IMG/VR virus record: IMGVR_UViG_3300046389_000491
Coordinates: 1-38,773 of that record
DNA length: 38,773 nucleotides
Direction: 5' to 3' (one strand)
Source of the DNA: a virus
The stretch's first letter is position 1. Each line of letters starts with the position of its first letter. This document shows, piece after piece, positions 8,067 to 16,514 of this stretch. Under the pieces are notes generated by a model, which was given only the letters and a program-made list of their open reading frames with translations, did not search any database and was not told the origin of the DNA. A program made the position numbers and the translations under genes.

Positions 8067-9401
8067 ATGAAAAAAACAGCTGAACAACTACACAAGGAGT
8101 TAACAGATAAGTTAATTACAGAAAATTATGTTGATTTAAAACCAATCAACAAAATCGAGGCAACCCCTAAAGAAGGATGGGAAGCTAAATATTTTAATTA
8201 CATTAATGAAGCAGGTGAAAAATCACTTAATCCTATCGTTAACGATGATATGAAAGCTAATACCCTAAAATCAGAAGAAAAGGTATCTGCAGATCCTAAT
8301 TATAAGTTTTCTATGGATAATAAATTGGCGGGTTCATATAAAGTCTCTGATGGTGTAGAAAATATCGCTTCACATAATTACGACTATTCTCCAAAAGTAG
8401 ATAACATTAACAATGTTAATGCTCAAGAAATGATGAATGGTGTATACTGTGAAATAAAAAATAATCCAAAACTAACATTAGAAGAAGCTCAAGCTAAAGT
8501 AATTAAAAATTTAGCTAAAGATCAAATGTATTATGTAAAAGAAGGACAATTTGGTGTTGCAGGATTAGGATACCAAGAAGAATCAGCTGGTTTACCTGCA
8601 ATTGATAATCAAATGGAAGTAGTTAAAGAATCAACTACATCAAAAATTAAAAATATACTTAAAGAACACTTTATGGGTGTTAGTAATGGTAACAAAAGTA
8701 GCTTTGCTTCAATATCAGGTGAAGTTATTAATAAAATGTTAGCTGAAGAAGGATTAGTTGAAACTCCAAATTCATTAGATAATTTTGTAAATGAATTAAA
8801 TAAAGAAGATGATCTTCCAATGAGTGAAGATAAATTTGATGAAGCAAGAGAAAAAGCTATAGAATCATCTCAAGAAAAAGCAGGTATGGCTGAAGAAGCA
8901 AGACCAGATTATCCAGATATCGATGGAGATGGTGATAGAAAAGAGCCAATGGCTAAAGCAGCTAAAGATAAAGAAAAGAAAAAGAAAGTAAAAAAAGAAT
9001 CAATCGATACTAAATTAGCTGAAATAGGTAAAGAAGCTGAAGCAGTAAAATTAGAGGCACAGTTAGATTTCTTACATGATCATATTGCTGAAAAAGTAGA
9101 TAGAGTAAATTCAATTAATGAAGATGAAAATCTTAAAGAATTAATTGATAAAGCTAAGATGAAGCAAATGCAGAAAGAAATTAAAGAACTAGAAAAGAAA
9201 AAATCTAAAATGGAAAAGATTTACGAAAAATCTTGTGGTAAAAAATATGCTAAAAAAGAAATGGTAGACGAAACTGAAGAAGTAGAGGAATCATTTGATA
9301 GTGTAGTAGATGATATCATGGATCAAGGTAAATCAAGAGAAGATGCTGAAAAAATTGCAGGTGCAATTAACGCTAAATACGTAGGCAACTACAAAGATTA
9401 A
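8067..9401 (+). CDS. acidic/basic prohead-region protein with a DxDGDGD motif
   Basis: This is a 444-residue, highly charged protein. The N-terminal 170 residues look folded, with tyrosine- and asparagine-rich segments such as ASHNYDYSPK. A linker from about residue 185 leads to PDYPDIDGDGDRKEP (280-294), which has the spacing of a short EF-hand or thrombospondin-type calcium loop. Lys-rich and coiled-coil helices (about 300-400) and a C-terminal acidic segment follow. I recall the PDIDGDGD...EP element in proteins of marine T4-like phages. The position just before the protease suggests a prohead core component. The function is inferred from context only. Confidence 0.6.
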   Translation: MKKTAEQLHKELTDKLITENYVDLKPINKIEATPKEGWEAKYFNYINEAGEKSLNPIVNDDMKANTLKSEEKVSADPNYKFSMDNKLAGSYKVSDGVENIASHNYDYSPKVDNINNVNAQEMMNGVYCEIKNNPKLTLEEAQAKVIKNLAKDQMYYVKEGQFGVAGLGYQEESAGLPAIDNQMEVVKESTTSKIKNILKEHFMGVSNGNKSSFASISGEVINKMLAEEGLVETPNSLDNFVNELNKEDDLPMSEDKFDEAREKAIESSQEKAGMAEEARPDYPDIDGDGDRKEPMAKAAKDKEKKKKVKKESIDTKLAEIGKEAEAVKLEAQLDFLHDHIAEKVDRVNSINEDENLKELIDKAKMKQMQKEIKELEKKKSKMEKIYEKSCGKKYAKKEMVDETEEVEESFDSVVDDIMDQGKSREDAEKIAGAINAKYVGNYKD

Positions 9402-9413
9402 TCAAGTTATTAT

Positions 9414-10013
9414 ATGAAGACATTACTAATAGAAACTCACGAGTTTAAGGCCTCACCCCAACAGCTAACTGAAAATGTATCTGAAAATGGTAATTTATTA
9501 GTTGAGGGTGTTTTAGCAACTGCTGAAGTTAAAAACGGTAATGGTCGTTACTACTCTAAAGATTTATGGGAAAGAGAAATGAATAAATATGCTGAACTTG
9601 TTGAACAAAGACGTTCAATGGGAGAACTAGATCACCCTGAATCATCAGTAGTAAATTTAAAAAATGTATCTCACCTAATATCTGATTTTTGGTGGGATGG
9701 AGATAACGTAATGGGTAAAATAGAAATTTTACCTACTCCCTCAGGAAATATACTTAAAGAACTAATAGGACATGGTGTTACAGTAGGTGTATCATCAAGA
9801 GGAATGGGTTCATTACAAGATAGAGGTGGTGTAATGGAAGTACAAGATGACTTTGAATTACTATGTTGGGATTTTGTTTCAACACCATCAAACCCAGGTT
9901 CTTATATGCATACTATTAAAGAAGGTAAAGAAATGGTTAATTATGATTATACAAAAGTTAACCAAATTGTTACTGAGATCCTTTGCTCAAAAGGCTCTTG
10001 TCCTGTAATGTAA
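9414..10013 (+). CDS. 21: prohead maturation protease (T4 gp21 family)
   Basis: This serine protease cleaves scaffold and capsid proteins during prohead maturation. The 199-residue length is close to T4 gp21 (212). Family motifs are GELDHP with the catalytic His at residue 74, and VGVSSRG with the catalytic Ser at 127 or 128. DFELLCWDFVSTPSNPG (146-162) matches the conserved C-terminal strand block. The N-terminal NGNGRYYSKDLW (41-52) is also typical. It stands immediately before scaffold and capsid, as in T4. The short C-terminal tail has two cysteines (ILCSKGSCPVM), which is unusual. The 127-base leader that follows contains inverted repeats. Confidence 0.95.
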   Translation: MKTLLIETHEFKASPQQLTENVSENGNLLVEGVLATAEVKNGNGRYYSKDLWEREMNKYAELVEQRRSMGELDHPESSVVNLKNVSHLISDFWWDGDNVMGKIEILPTPSGNILKELIGHGVTVGVSSRGMGSLQDRGGVMEVQDDFELLCWDFVSTPSNPGSYMHTIKEGKEMVNYDYTKVNQIVTEILCSKGSCPVM

Positions 10014-10029
10014 TTTTAAGATATTTTCA

Positions 10030-10116
10030 TATACGTATAACCGTAATACATCATGATTATCTTTATATGATGTTAGACTATTAATAATTTTCTATTACGT
10101 CTCATGAATAGACGTA
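10030..10116 (+). promoter_or_regulatory. gap with palindrome and two hairpins upstream of scaffold/capsid genes
   Basis: The 127-base gap between genes 21 and 22 lacks an ATATTTATAA motif but has three symmetric elements. These are the perfect palindrome TATACGTATA at 10030-10039, the inverted repeat ACATCAT/ATGATGT at 10048-10054 and 10067-10073, and the inverted repeat TACGTCT/AGACGTA at 10096-10102 and 10110-10116 (7-base loop). There is no long T-tract, so terminator function is doubtful. RNA leader structures or operator-like sites controlling the highly expressed 22-23 genes are possible. Confidence 0.4.
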
Positions 10117-10140
10117 TTTCACAAACTAAATTTTGGGATT

Positions 10141-11352
10141 ATGGCAACAAACAGAGATTTGCTAAAAGAGGCAATTGCCGATGCGAAGTCCGTAAGGGAA
10201 ACAGCAATCGCAAACGCCAAACTTGCTCTTGAAGAAGCTTTCACTCCACATCTAAAATCTATGCTAGCTGCAAAGTTAGAAGAAATGGACAAAGATGATG
10301 AAGTAAAAGAAGAAAAAGAAGACAAAGTTGAAGAAATGGATGCTTCTAGTTTCGAAAGAAAGAACTCTCCAGCCGGTGACTCTTTAAAAGATCTTGCGCC
10401 GAAAAAAGTAGGTCAATCTACAGTGCAAGAAGAAAAAGAGGAAGTGGATGAAGAAATCGATCTTGATGAACTATTAGCTGAACTTGAAGATTCTAAAGAT
10501 TTATCTGAGGACGCTAGAACTGACGCAGAAGAAGAAGGCTACAAAGATGGCATGAAAGACGAGAAAGAAGATCTTGAAGAAGATGCTCGTACTGACGCAG
10601 AAGAAGAAGGGTACAAAGATGGAATGAAGGACGAAAAAGAAGACATGGAAGACGAGGAAATTGATCTCGAAGATATGTCAGAAGACGACCTTAAAGGATT
10701 TATCGAGGATGTCATTAAAGACATGGTCGCTGACGGCGAAATTGAGCCAGGTGACGAATTCGTAGAAGACGAAGTTGAAGTTGAAGACGTTGAAGACATT
10801 GATGTTGTAGACGACTTAAGCGTAGATGTAGAAATCGACGAAGCCAAAAAAGAAGAAATGGATGAAAGTGAAAAAGTTGATGAAGCAAAAGACGAGATCG
10901 ATGAAGCATCTCGTGTAAAAGGTGAAAAAGGTGTCGGAAACGAGGATGGAGACAAAGATGACTCTAAAATCGAAAAAGAAACTGAAAAAATGAGATTCAA
11001 AGAAGCAATGGATGAAATTCAAGCGCTTAAAGTTGAATTGAATGAAGTTAACCTTTTAAATGCTAAGTTACTTTACACTAACAAAATTTTCAAGGCAAAA
11101 AACTTAACTGAAAGTAAAAAAGTTAAGGTATTAAAAGCGTTTGACAAAGCGAAGGATGTACAAGCAGCGAAAACAATTTTTGAAACATTATCAGAAGGTT
11201 TACTAGATAAATCTCCAGTAAATGAATCAAGAAACTTAGGATCTGCATCGAAAGCTAGTGGTTTAGAACCAAAAGCGACGTCAACAAAACAACCAATCAT
11301 TGAGTCAAATGACGTTTACAACCGTATGCGTAAGCTAGCGGGATTAATTTAA
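10141..11352 (+). CDS. 22: prohead scaffold protein (T4 gp22-like)
   Basis: This is the 403-residue core scaffold around which the capsid assembles, normally degraded by the gp21 protease. The N-terminus (ATNRDLLKEAIADAK...) is helical. The middle is extremely acidic, with an imperfect 24-residue tandem repeat and many EE/ED/DD runs. The C-terminal third (about 275-403) is a more typical mixed helical region ending in YNRMRKLAGLI, which fits the scaffold C-termini that contact capsid. It stands directly between protease and major capsid protein. Length is above T4 gp22 (269), mainly from the acidic insert. Codons ending in C are more frequent here than in neighbouring genes. Confidence 0.87.
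   Translation: MATNRDLLKEAIADAKSVRETAIANAKLALEEAFTPHLKSMLAAKLEEMDKDDEVKEEKEDKVEEMDASSFERKNSPAGDSLKDLAPKKVGQSTVQEEKEEVDEEIDLDELLAELEDSKDLSEDARTDAEEEGYKDGMKDEKEDLEEDARTDAEEEGYKDGMKDEKEDMEDEEIDLEDMSEDDLKGFIEDVIKDMVADGEIEPGDEFVEDEVEVEDVEDIDVVDDLSVDVEIDEAKKEEMDESEKVDEAKDEIDEASRVKGEKGVGNEDGDKDDSKIEKETEKMRFKEAMDEIQALKVELNEVNLLNAKLLYTNKIFKAKNLTESKKVKVLKAFDKAKDVQAAKTIFETLSEGLLDKSPVNESRNLGSASKASGLEPKATSTKQPIIESNDVYNRMRKLAGLI
10507..10644 (+). repeat. tandem 72-base coding repeat in the scaffold gene
   Basis: Two in-frame units at 10507-10572 and 10579-10644 encode the same 22 residues, beginning EDARTDAEEEGYKDG, with a Leu-Glu spacer between them. The units differ only at synonymous positions (aga/cgt, ggc/ggg, gag/gaa), so the amino acid repeat has been kept while the DNA has drifted. 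Confidence 0.9.
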
Positions 11353-11383
11353 AAATTATTATTAACAATTTAAACTATTTATT

Positions 11384-13096
11384 ATGAGCTTAAATACTCT
11401 TTTAGAAAGCGCTAACCCATATCAGTCTCTACAGTCTGATGCAGCTAAATTAGCTGGTAAATGGGAAAAAACAGGTCTTTTAGAAGGTTTAAATGGTGCC
11501 CACAAAAACAACATGGGAATCATTTTAGAAAACCAAGCTAAACAACTTGTAGTAGAATCTTCTCAAACAGGAGGAGGTACTGCGTCTTCAGGTACATTCT
11601 CAAGCCAAACTGCTGTTAACATCGGTGGTCAATGGGCTGGAGTTGCTTTACCATTAGTAAGAAAAGTATTTGGTCAAATCGCAGCAAAAGAATTTGTTAG
11701 CGTTCAGCCAATGAACTTACCTTCTGGTCTAGTATTTTACCTAGATTTCCAATACGGAAATGACAAAACTCCATTCGCTGCCGGTGATTCATTATACGGT
11801 AACGAAGGTGGAAATGCACCATTCGGAAACACTAACGAAGGTGGTCTTTATGGAGCAGGTAGATTTGGATATTCTATTCAAAATACTTCTTCACAAGTAA
11901 ACGTTGCTGCAGTAGCAACAGCTAAATGGTCTGACTTTAACTATGATTCTGATTACTCAGCATCATTCGGAGACTATAAGAAATTCTCATTCGCTAAATC
12001 AGGTTTAGGAATGGCTGATTTCGAAGGTGTTAAAGGATTCCAATTATACTCAGGTTCAGCTGCATCAAGAATTCCTTCTTTACTAGTTAAAACAGGATCT
12101 GCAGGTAAACAAGTATCAGCATTTACTTCAGTAGATGATACTAATGTACATTTCCTTGCACTAGCCGCTGATTGGGCTGGAGCTACAGGTAATGCTGCAA
12201 CTGCACAATCAATTGTATTCCAAGTACAACCTACTGATCAATACAGAGGTGACTTTGAAGCTGGAAACAGCGTACCAAACACTTGGAATGATTCAGGTTC
12301 AAACGGAAACAGCGGATGCTGTCCTCCACAAGTTATTCCAGAAATCAACATTCAGATGAAATCATCTGCAATCGTTGCTAAAACTAGAAAACTTAAAGCA
12401 GTTTGGACTCCAGAATTCGCACAGGATTTAAATGCATACCATGCATTAGATGCTGAAGCAGAATTAACTTCTATCCTTAGTGAGTATATCTCATTAGAAA
12501 TTGACCTAGAAATTCTTTCTATGTTGATCGAAGGAGCAGGAGCTGGAACTGAAAACTGGTCAGCAGTTAACAATACTGCAATTTCAACAGCTGCTAACGG
12601 TAATGCTGTTGTTACTGACTTAGGATTCTATAACTCACAAGGACAATGGTTCCAAACTTTAGGAACTAAAATCCAAAAGTTGAGTAATATCATTCACCAG
12701 AAAACTCTTAGAGGTGGTGCTAACTTCTTAGTATGTTCTCCAACTGTAGGTACAATTTTGGAAAGTATTCCAGGATTTGCTGCTGATTCAGATGGCGATG
12801 CTGCTAAAGCTAGCTACGCATTTGGTGTACAAAAAGTAGGTTCAATTAATGGACGTTACAAAGTATACAAAAACCCTTACATGACTGAAAACAAAATCTT
12901 ATTAGGATTTAGAGGTTCTCAGTTCCTTGAAAGTGGTGCTGTATTTGCTCCGTACATTCCGTTAATCATGACTCCACTAGTATACGATCCAAATACTTTC
13001 ACACCAAGAAAAGGATTGTTAACTAGATATGCTAAGAAAATGGTAAGACCAGAATTTTATGGTACTATCAACATCTCAGGATTAAACACTCTATAA
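11384..13096 (+). CDS. 23: major capsid protein (T4 gp23 family)
   Basis: This is the main shell subunit, 570 residues (T4 gp23 is 521). The N-terminal propeptide region has KWEKTGLLEG (27-35) and IILENQAKQ (46-54), which align with the T4 segments around KWKPLLEG and FENQ. The mature domain shows the family block ALPLVRKVFGQIAAKEFVSV then QPMN, and ends in TPLVYDPNTFTPRKGLLTRYAKKM. Cleavage by gp21 after a glutamate is expected; E58 in LVVESSQ or E49 in IILEN are candidates. It is followed by a strong terminator. Codon use leans to C-ending codons (AAC, TTC, TAC), as expected for a very highly expressed gene. Confidence 0.97.
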   Translation: MSLNTLLESANPYQSLQSDAAKLAGKWEKTGLLEGLNGAHKNNMGIILENQAKQLVVESSQTGGGTASSGTFSSQTAVNIGGQWAGVALPLVRKVFGQIAAKEFVSVQPMNLPSGLVFYLDFQYGNDKTPFAAGDSLYGNEGGNAPFGNTNEGGLYGAGRFGYSIQNTSSQVNVAAVATAKWSDFNYDSDYSASFGDYKKFSFAKSGLGMADFEGVKGFQLYSGSAASRIPSLLVKTGSAGKQVSAFTSVDDTNVHFLALAADWAGATGNAATAQSIVFQVQPTDQYRGDFEAGNSVPNTWNDSGSNGNSGCCPPQVIPEINIQMKSSAIVAKTRKLKAVWTPEFAQDLNAYHALDAEAELTSILSEYISLEIDLEILSMLIEGAGAGTENWSAVNNTAISTAANGNAVVTDLGFYNSQGQWFQTLGTKIQKLSNIIHQKTLRGGANFLVCSPTVGTILESIPGFAADSDGDAAKASYAFGVQKVGSINGRYKVYKNPYMTENKILLGFRGSQFLESGAVFAPYIPLIMTPLVYDPNTFTPRKGLLTRYAKKMVRPEFYGTINISGLNTL

Positions 13097-13125
13097 TCAG
13101 AGATAACTCTTAGTTAGTAAGAATT

Positions 13126-13155
13126 AGCCCGAACTCACGTTCGGGCTTTTTTTTT
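13126..13155 (+). terminator. strong intrinsic terminator after the capsid gene
   Basis: A perfect 9-bp stem AGCCCGAAC/GTTCGGGCT (13126-13134 and 13139-13147) with a TCAC loop runs straight into nine T residues. It lies 30 bases after the capsid stop and just before the next late-type motif. Confidence 0.95.
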
Positions 13156-13157
13156 CA

Positions 13158-13171
13158 ATATTTATAATAAA
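13158..13171 (+). promoter_or_regulatory. late-type motif ATATTTATAATAAA, copy 5
   Basis: This exact copy begins 3 bases after the capsid terminator and has its core end 14 bases before the ATG of the neck gene. Its place directly after a terminator is what a promoter restarting transcription would show. Confidence 0.6.
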
Positions 13172-13181
13172 ATACTCAACT

Positions 13182-14678
13182 ATGAATGTACCAATTTATG
13201 ATGGTTGTCCAATTTGGAACGAAAAATCCGTACCATTTGGATTCTATAATACCGATACTACATTTCAAATCGATGCTATAAAAGTCACAAAATTTTGTGC
13301 TTCAAGGTTAGGTTATCCTTTAGTAGATGTTGAACTACAATCAAGTTCATTTTTTACGGCATTTGAAGAAGCAGTAACTACATATGGAAATGAATTATAT
13401 GCATATAAAATACGTGATAATCAATTATCACTTGAAGGAATTACAACAGGGTCATCTTTAAACCAGGCATTAATAACACCAAGTTTTGAACCAATTGTTA
13501 GATTAACTGAACAATATGGTGAAGAAGCAGGTAGTGGAGGAAATGTACCGTATTACTCAGGCTCATTCCAATTAACTTCTAGTATTCAAGATTATGATTT
13601 CCAAACTTTTATGACAGGAAGTGGATTAACAGGGTCTGAATACGAAAATGGTATAGAAGTAAAAAAAGTATATTATGAACCAAAATTCCCAGCATCAGCA
13701 AGATATTTAGATCCTTATAATGGATTTGGATTTGGAGGTGCTGTAGCAGCAGGTATTGTTGGATTTGGAGGATTTGGTCAAGGAATGGGATATTTAATGG
13801 CTCCATTAAATTATGATTTACAAGTAATACAACAAATAGAAATGAATGAAATGGTTAGAATGTCTAACTATTCATTTAGAGTACAAGATGATAAATTAAG
13901 AATATTCCCTATACCTAATTTTGATGGGACATTCCATTCAGGTTCATCTTTACTATTAAATAATGCTTTATCAGCATCCAATCCACCATCAATAACATTT
14001 GCAAGTGATTTAACTTCATCTTTAATTGATATAACTGGAGGAACTGGTGAAGGTAAAGATGCACAAGGTGTTATTATAGGAAGTCAAGGAACAAATACTA
14101 CATATGAATTTAAAGTAAAATCATCAGGTAGTGGATACACAGCTGGTGATGTAATTACAATATCAGCAGCTACTATAGATGGTTCTAGTAATGATATTAG
14201 TAATGCATCTGGAGATTTAGTATTTACTTTAAGAGAACAAGACATAACAGCTATTTGTGGTGGAGGAACTTTATGGTTTGATTACATTTTAAGAGATGAA
14301 AGAATAAATAGTTCAGTTAAACAAACTCCAACTAAAGTTACAAATGTATCAAATGCACCATTTGAAAATCCTACATATGAATTTATTAATTCAGTAGGTA
14401 GACAATGGATATTCGAATACACACTAGCTTTAGCAAAAGAAATGTTAGGGTATGTAAGAGGAAAATATAGTAGTATTCCAATACCAAATGCTGAAGTTAA
14501 TTTAAATCAAGGTGATTTAATATCAGCAGCAACAACAGAAAAAGCAGCATTAATAGAAAGATTAAGAACATATCTTGATGAAACATCAAGACAAGCATTA
14601 TTAAATAGAAGAGCATCTGAGGCTGAATCTAAGATGATTGAGTTACAACAAGTGCCTTACACAATTTATATAGCATAA
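13182..14678 (+). CDS. 13: neck protein (T4 gp13-like) with a beta-rich insert
   Basis: The 498-residue protein is much longer than T4 gp13 (309). The N-terminal region has the pattern LGYPLVDVEL followed by FFTAFEEAVTTYGNELYAY, which I recall from gp13-type neck proteins of marine T4-like phages. It contains a Gly-rich membrane-like segment (181-205, GFGFGG...GMGY) and a stretch at about 252-356 that interrupts FPIPNFDG...GGTLWFDYIL and looks like an inserted domain. The C-terminal half is helical with RQWIFEYTLALAKEMLGYVRGK. It lies just before the gp14- and gp15-like genes. It would join the portal to the tail after packaging. The numbering is by synteny and moderate similarity. Confidence 0.75.
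   Translation: MNVPIYDGCPIWNEKSVPFGFYNTDTTFQIDAIKVTKFCASRLGYPLVDVELQSSSFFTAFEEAVTTYGNELYAYKIRDNQLSLEGITTGSSLNQALITPSFEPIVRLTEQYGEEAGSGGNVPYYSGSFQLTSSIQDYDFQTFMTGSGLTGSEYENGIEVKKVYYEPKFPASARYLDPYNGFGFGGAVAAGIVGFGGFGQGMGYLMAPLNYDLQVIQQIEMNEMVRMSNYSFRVQDDKLRIFPIPNFDGTFHSGSSLLLNNALSASNPPSITFASDLTSSLIDITGGTGEGKDAQGVIIGSQGTNTTYEFKVKSSGSGYTAGDVITISAATIDGSSNDISNASGDLVFTLREQDITAICGGGTLWFDYILRDERINSSVKQTPTKVTNVSNAPFENPTYEFINSVGRQWIFEYTLALAKEMLGYVRGKYSSIPIPNAEVNLNQGDLISAATTEKAALIERLRTYLDETSRQALLNRRASEAESKMIELQQVPYTIYIA
13935..14249 (+). other. inserted beta-rich domain in the neck protein
   Basis: Residues about 252-356 are rich in Ser, Thr and Gly and contain SSGSGYTAGDVITISAA followed by a strand LVFTLRE. 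They split a continuous neck-protein sequence. The same pattern (G-x-x-Y-x-x-G-[DN]-x-[IL]-T-[IV] then a short hydrophobic strand) appears in the sheath protein insert at 16872-17123. Confidence 0.55.
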
Positions 14679-14679
14679 T

Positions 14680-15210
14680 ATGGCAATGTTTACAAGACAA
14701 AGGGACTGGTCCCTTATGAGGCACTTAAATAGAGAAGTAATGGGTAACATTATAACTCAACAAGCCGCTATCTATCAGTTTCAATTAGAAGAAACAAAAG
14801 TTAATATTTACGGTGAAGCAGCTGAAGAAAAATATTATAATGGTCCTTTTCTATTCAATGTTTTAATTAATAGGTCAAATGAAGAATATGGTGAAAATGT
14901 AGAAGGTATCCAATTTAACCAACCTATTGAATTTTATTTTTTAAGAGATGATTTAGTAGAAAAAGATATAGTACCTAGAGTAGGTGATATCATATTATAT
15001 CAAGAAGGATATTATGGAGTACAAAGTACAGTAGCAAACCAATATTGGGGAGGTAAAAATCCTGAATATCCTAATAATGATTCTGATGGAGAACCTAATC
15101 CACTTAATCCTGGATTAGAAGAATTTGGTAATAACATATCAATTCTAGTTTCAACTTATTATATACCTGCTGATAAAGTAGCTATTTCACCATATCAAGA
15201 AAGATTCTAA
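14680..15210 (+). CDS. 14: neck protein (T4 gp14-like)
   Basis: The 176-residue protein has the gp14-type opening region VNIYGEAAEEKYYNGPFLFNVLI (in part residues 41-63) and a conserved middle with FYFLRDDL and a strand GDIILYQEGYYGV. The T4 protein is 256 residues, so this is a short version. It starts 1 base after the gp13-like stop and its own stop shares a TAATG with the gp15-like start, so the three neck/tail-completion genes are translationally linked. It would act in the collar between portal and tail. The assignment combines similarity and gene order. Confidence 0.75.
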   Translation: MAMFTRQRDWSLMRHLNREVMGNIITQQAAIYQFQLEETKVNIYGEAAEEKYYNGPFLFNVLINRSNEEYGENVEGIQFNQPIEFYFLRDDLVEKDIVPRVGDIILYQEGYYGVQSTVANQYWGGKNPEYPNNDSDGEPNPLNPGLEEFGNNISILVSTYYIPADKVAISPYQERF

Positions 15211-16157
15211 TGGCAAAACCAAGAAAACCCATACCAAAATCACAATTAACCTTAAGCACAAATAAACATACGGCTTTTAGGGGTAGAGAAGAACAAGGGA
15301 TACAAACTAATCCTAATAATGATATTATCCCTAATAATCCAAATTACTCAGAAACTGGTATCCAACATAATAGATCGGATCAAATGAGTTTTAGAGATGA
15401 TGATACTAAACAATTTTCTGTAGGTGTTAAAGATATTGATGAAGCAGTATTTTATTATTTTGAAAATAAAATTAAACCTTTTGTTTATCAAAATGGAGCT
15501 AGAAGAGAAGTACCTATAATATATGGTGCTCCTGAAAGATGGAAATCATTTCAACGTGATGGATATTATAGAGATAAAAAAGGTGCAATTATGTTACCTA
15601 TTATCGTATTAAAAAGAGATAAAATAACAAAAGATAGAACAGTTGCAAATAAATTAGATGCAAATCAACCAAATTTAACTGGGGTATTTTCTAAACAATT
15701 TAGTGCTAAAAACTTTTATGGTAATTTTGCAGCTCTAAATAATAGAATACCAGTAGACACATTTCATGTAGTAGCACAACCAGATTATGTTACTATGGAC
15801 TATAGTTGTTTAATACAAACTTATTATATGGAACAACTAAATAAAATTATTGAAGCATGCGAGTATGCATCAGATGCGTATTGGGGCAATCCTGAAAGAT
15901 TTATGTTTAGATCATTTATAGATAGTTTTTCTACAGCCACAGAATTAACAATTAATAAAGATAGGTTGGTTACTGGAACTTTTAATATTAGATTACGTGG
16001 ATATTTAATCCCTGATACTATACAAAAAGATTTAGCATCAACTAAAAAATATAATTCAAAAGCAAAAGTTACAATTAACATGGAAACTGTAAGTGATGTA
16101 GAAGGAGCAGGAATACAAACTTCAAACCCTACTACAGACCATAGAAGTAGAAGTTAA
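15210..16157 (+). CDS. 15: tail sheath stabiliser / tail completion protein (T4 gp15-like)
   Basis: This 315-residue protein (T4 gp15: 272) caps the finished tail and binds the neck. The key block is REVPIIYGAPERWKSFQRDG (98-117) followed by RDKKGAIMLPIIVLKRD, which is the signature of this family. A later block, YSCLIQTYYMEQLNKIIE, and a C-terminal strand, GTFNIRLRGYLIPD, also fit. The N-terminal 60 residues are polar and probably disordered. The start codon overlaps the preceding stop (TAATG). Confidence 0.87.
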   Translation: MAKPRKPIPKSQLTLSTNKHTAFRGREEQGIQTNPNNDIIPNNPNYSETGIQHNRSDQMSFRDDDTKQFSVGVKDIDEAVFYYFENKIKPFVYQNGARREVPIIYGAPERWKSFQRDGYYRDKKGAIMLPIIVLKRDKITKDRTVANKLDANQPNLTGVFSKQFSAKNFYGNFAALNNRIPVDTFHVVAQPDYVTMDYSCLIQTYYMEQLNKIIEACEYASDAYWGNPERFMFRSFIDSFSTATELTINKDRLVTGTFNIRLRGYLIPDTIQKDLASTKKYNSKAKVTINMETVSDVEGAGIQTSNPTTDHRSRS

Positions 16158-16174
16158 TCTTAACAAATAATAAC

Positions 16175-16188
16175 ATATTTATAATAAA
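16175..16188 (+). promoter_or_regulatory. late-type motif ATATTTATAATAAA, copy 6
   Basis: An exact copy lies in the 47-base gap before the small coiled-coil gene, with the core ending 20 bases before the ATG. Confidence 0.55.
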
Positions 16189-16204
16189 TTAAAAACCAAA
16201 AATT

Positions 16205-16456
16205 ATGGCGAGTAAAAAGTTATCAGAAAGTGAGTTGCAAATTTTAGAAGAATTCCAAACTAGAAACAATGATATTGTAGTACAGACAGGAGCAACTGAA
16301 TTAAGAATTGATGTCCTAGAGAGACAAAAGGAACAACTTTTAGAAAAGTTTCAAAAATTAACAAAAGACCAAGCTAAATTTGGTAAGGAGTTACAAGAAA
16401 AGTATGGTGATGGTAATATAGACTTAGAAAAAGGAGAATTTACCACAGCAGAATAA
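16205..16456 (+). CDS. small coiled-coil protein, conserved between tail completion and sheath genes
   Basis: The 83-residue helical protein has heptad-like spacing over residues 5-65 and ends KYGDGNIDLEKGEFTTAE, a tail I recall from short proteins of marine T4-like phages. There is no signal peptide, membrane segment or cysteine. It has its own late-type motif on both sides, so it may be transcribed separately from the sheath gene. A virion or assembly-chaperone role is plausible from its position; no function is known to me. Confidence 0.65.
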   Translation: MASKKLSESELQILEEFQTRNNDIVVQTGATELRIDVLERQKEQLLEKFQKLTKDQAKFGKELQEKYGDGNIDLEKGEFTTAE

Positions 16457-16475
16457 ATTTTTGAGATATTTTCTA

Positions 16476-16489
16476 ATATTTATAATAAA
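16476..16489 (+). promoter_or_regulatory. late-type motif ATATTTATAATAAA, copy 7
   Basis: An exact copy lies before the sheath gene. Its core ends 29 bases before the ATG, the longest spacing in the set, leaving an A/T-rich leader. Confidence 0.55.
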
Positions 16490-16514
16490 ACAATATTAAA
16501 TATAATATAAGACA

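Noticed and set aside
10030-10116. Inverted repeats before gene 22 as an intrinsic terminator
   Set aside because: None of the stems is followed by a T-tract and the stems are only 7 bp.
10539-11000. Long open frame on the - strand (Ser-rich, 153 residues) opposite the scaffold gene
   Set aside because: It mirrors the Glu/Asp codons of the acidic scaffold repeats (GAA/GAT read as TTC/ATC-type on the other strand); low-complexity shadow with no start context.
11353-11383. CTATTTATTATG just before the capsid gene as a late-type motif
   Set aside because: It shares only TATTTAT with the core and lacks the TATAA step; too weak to call in AT-rich DNA.
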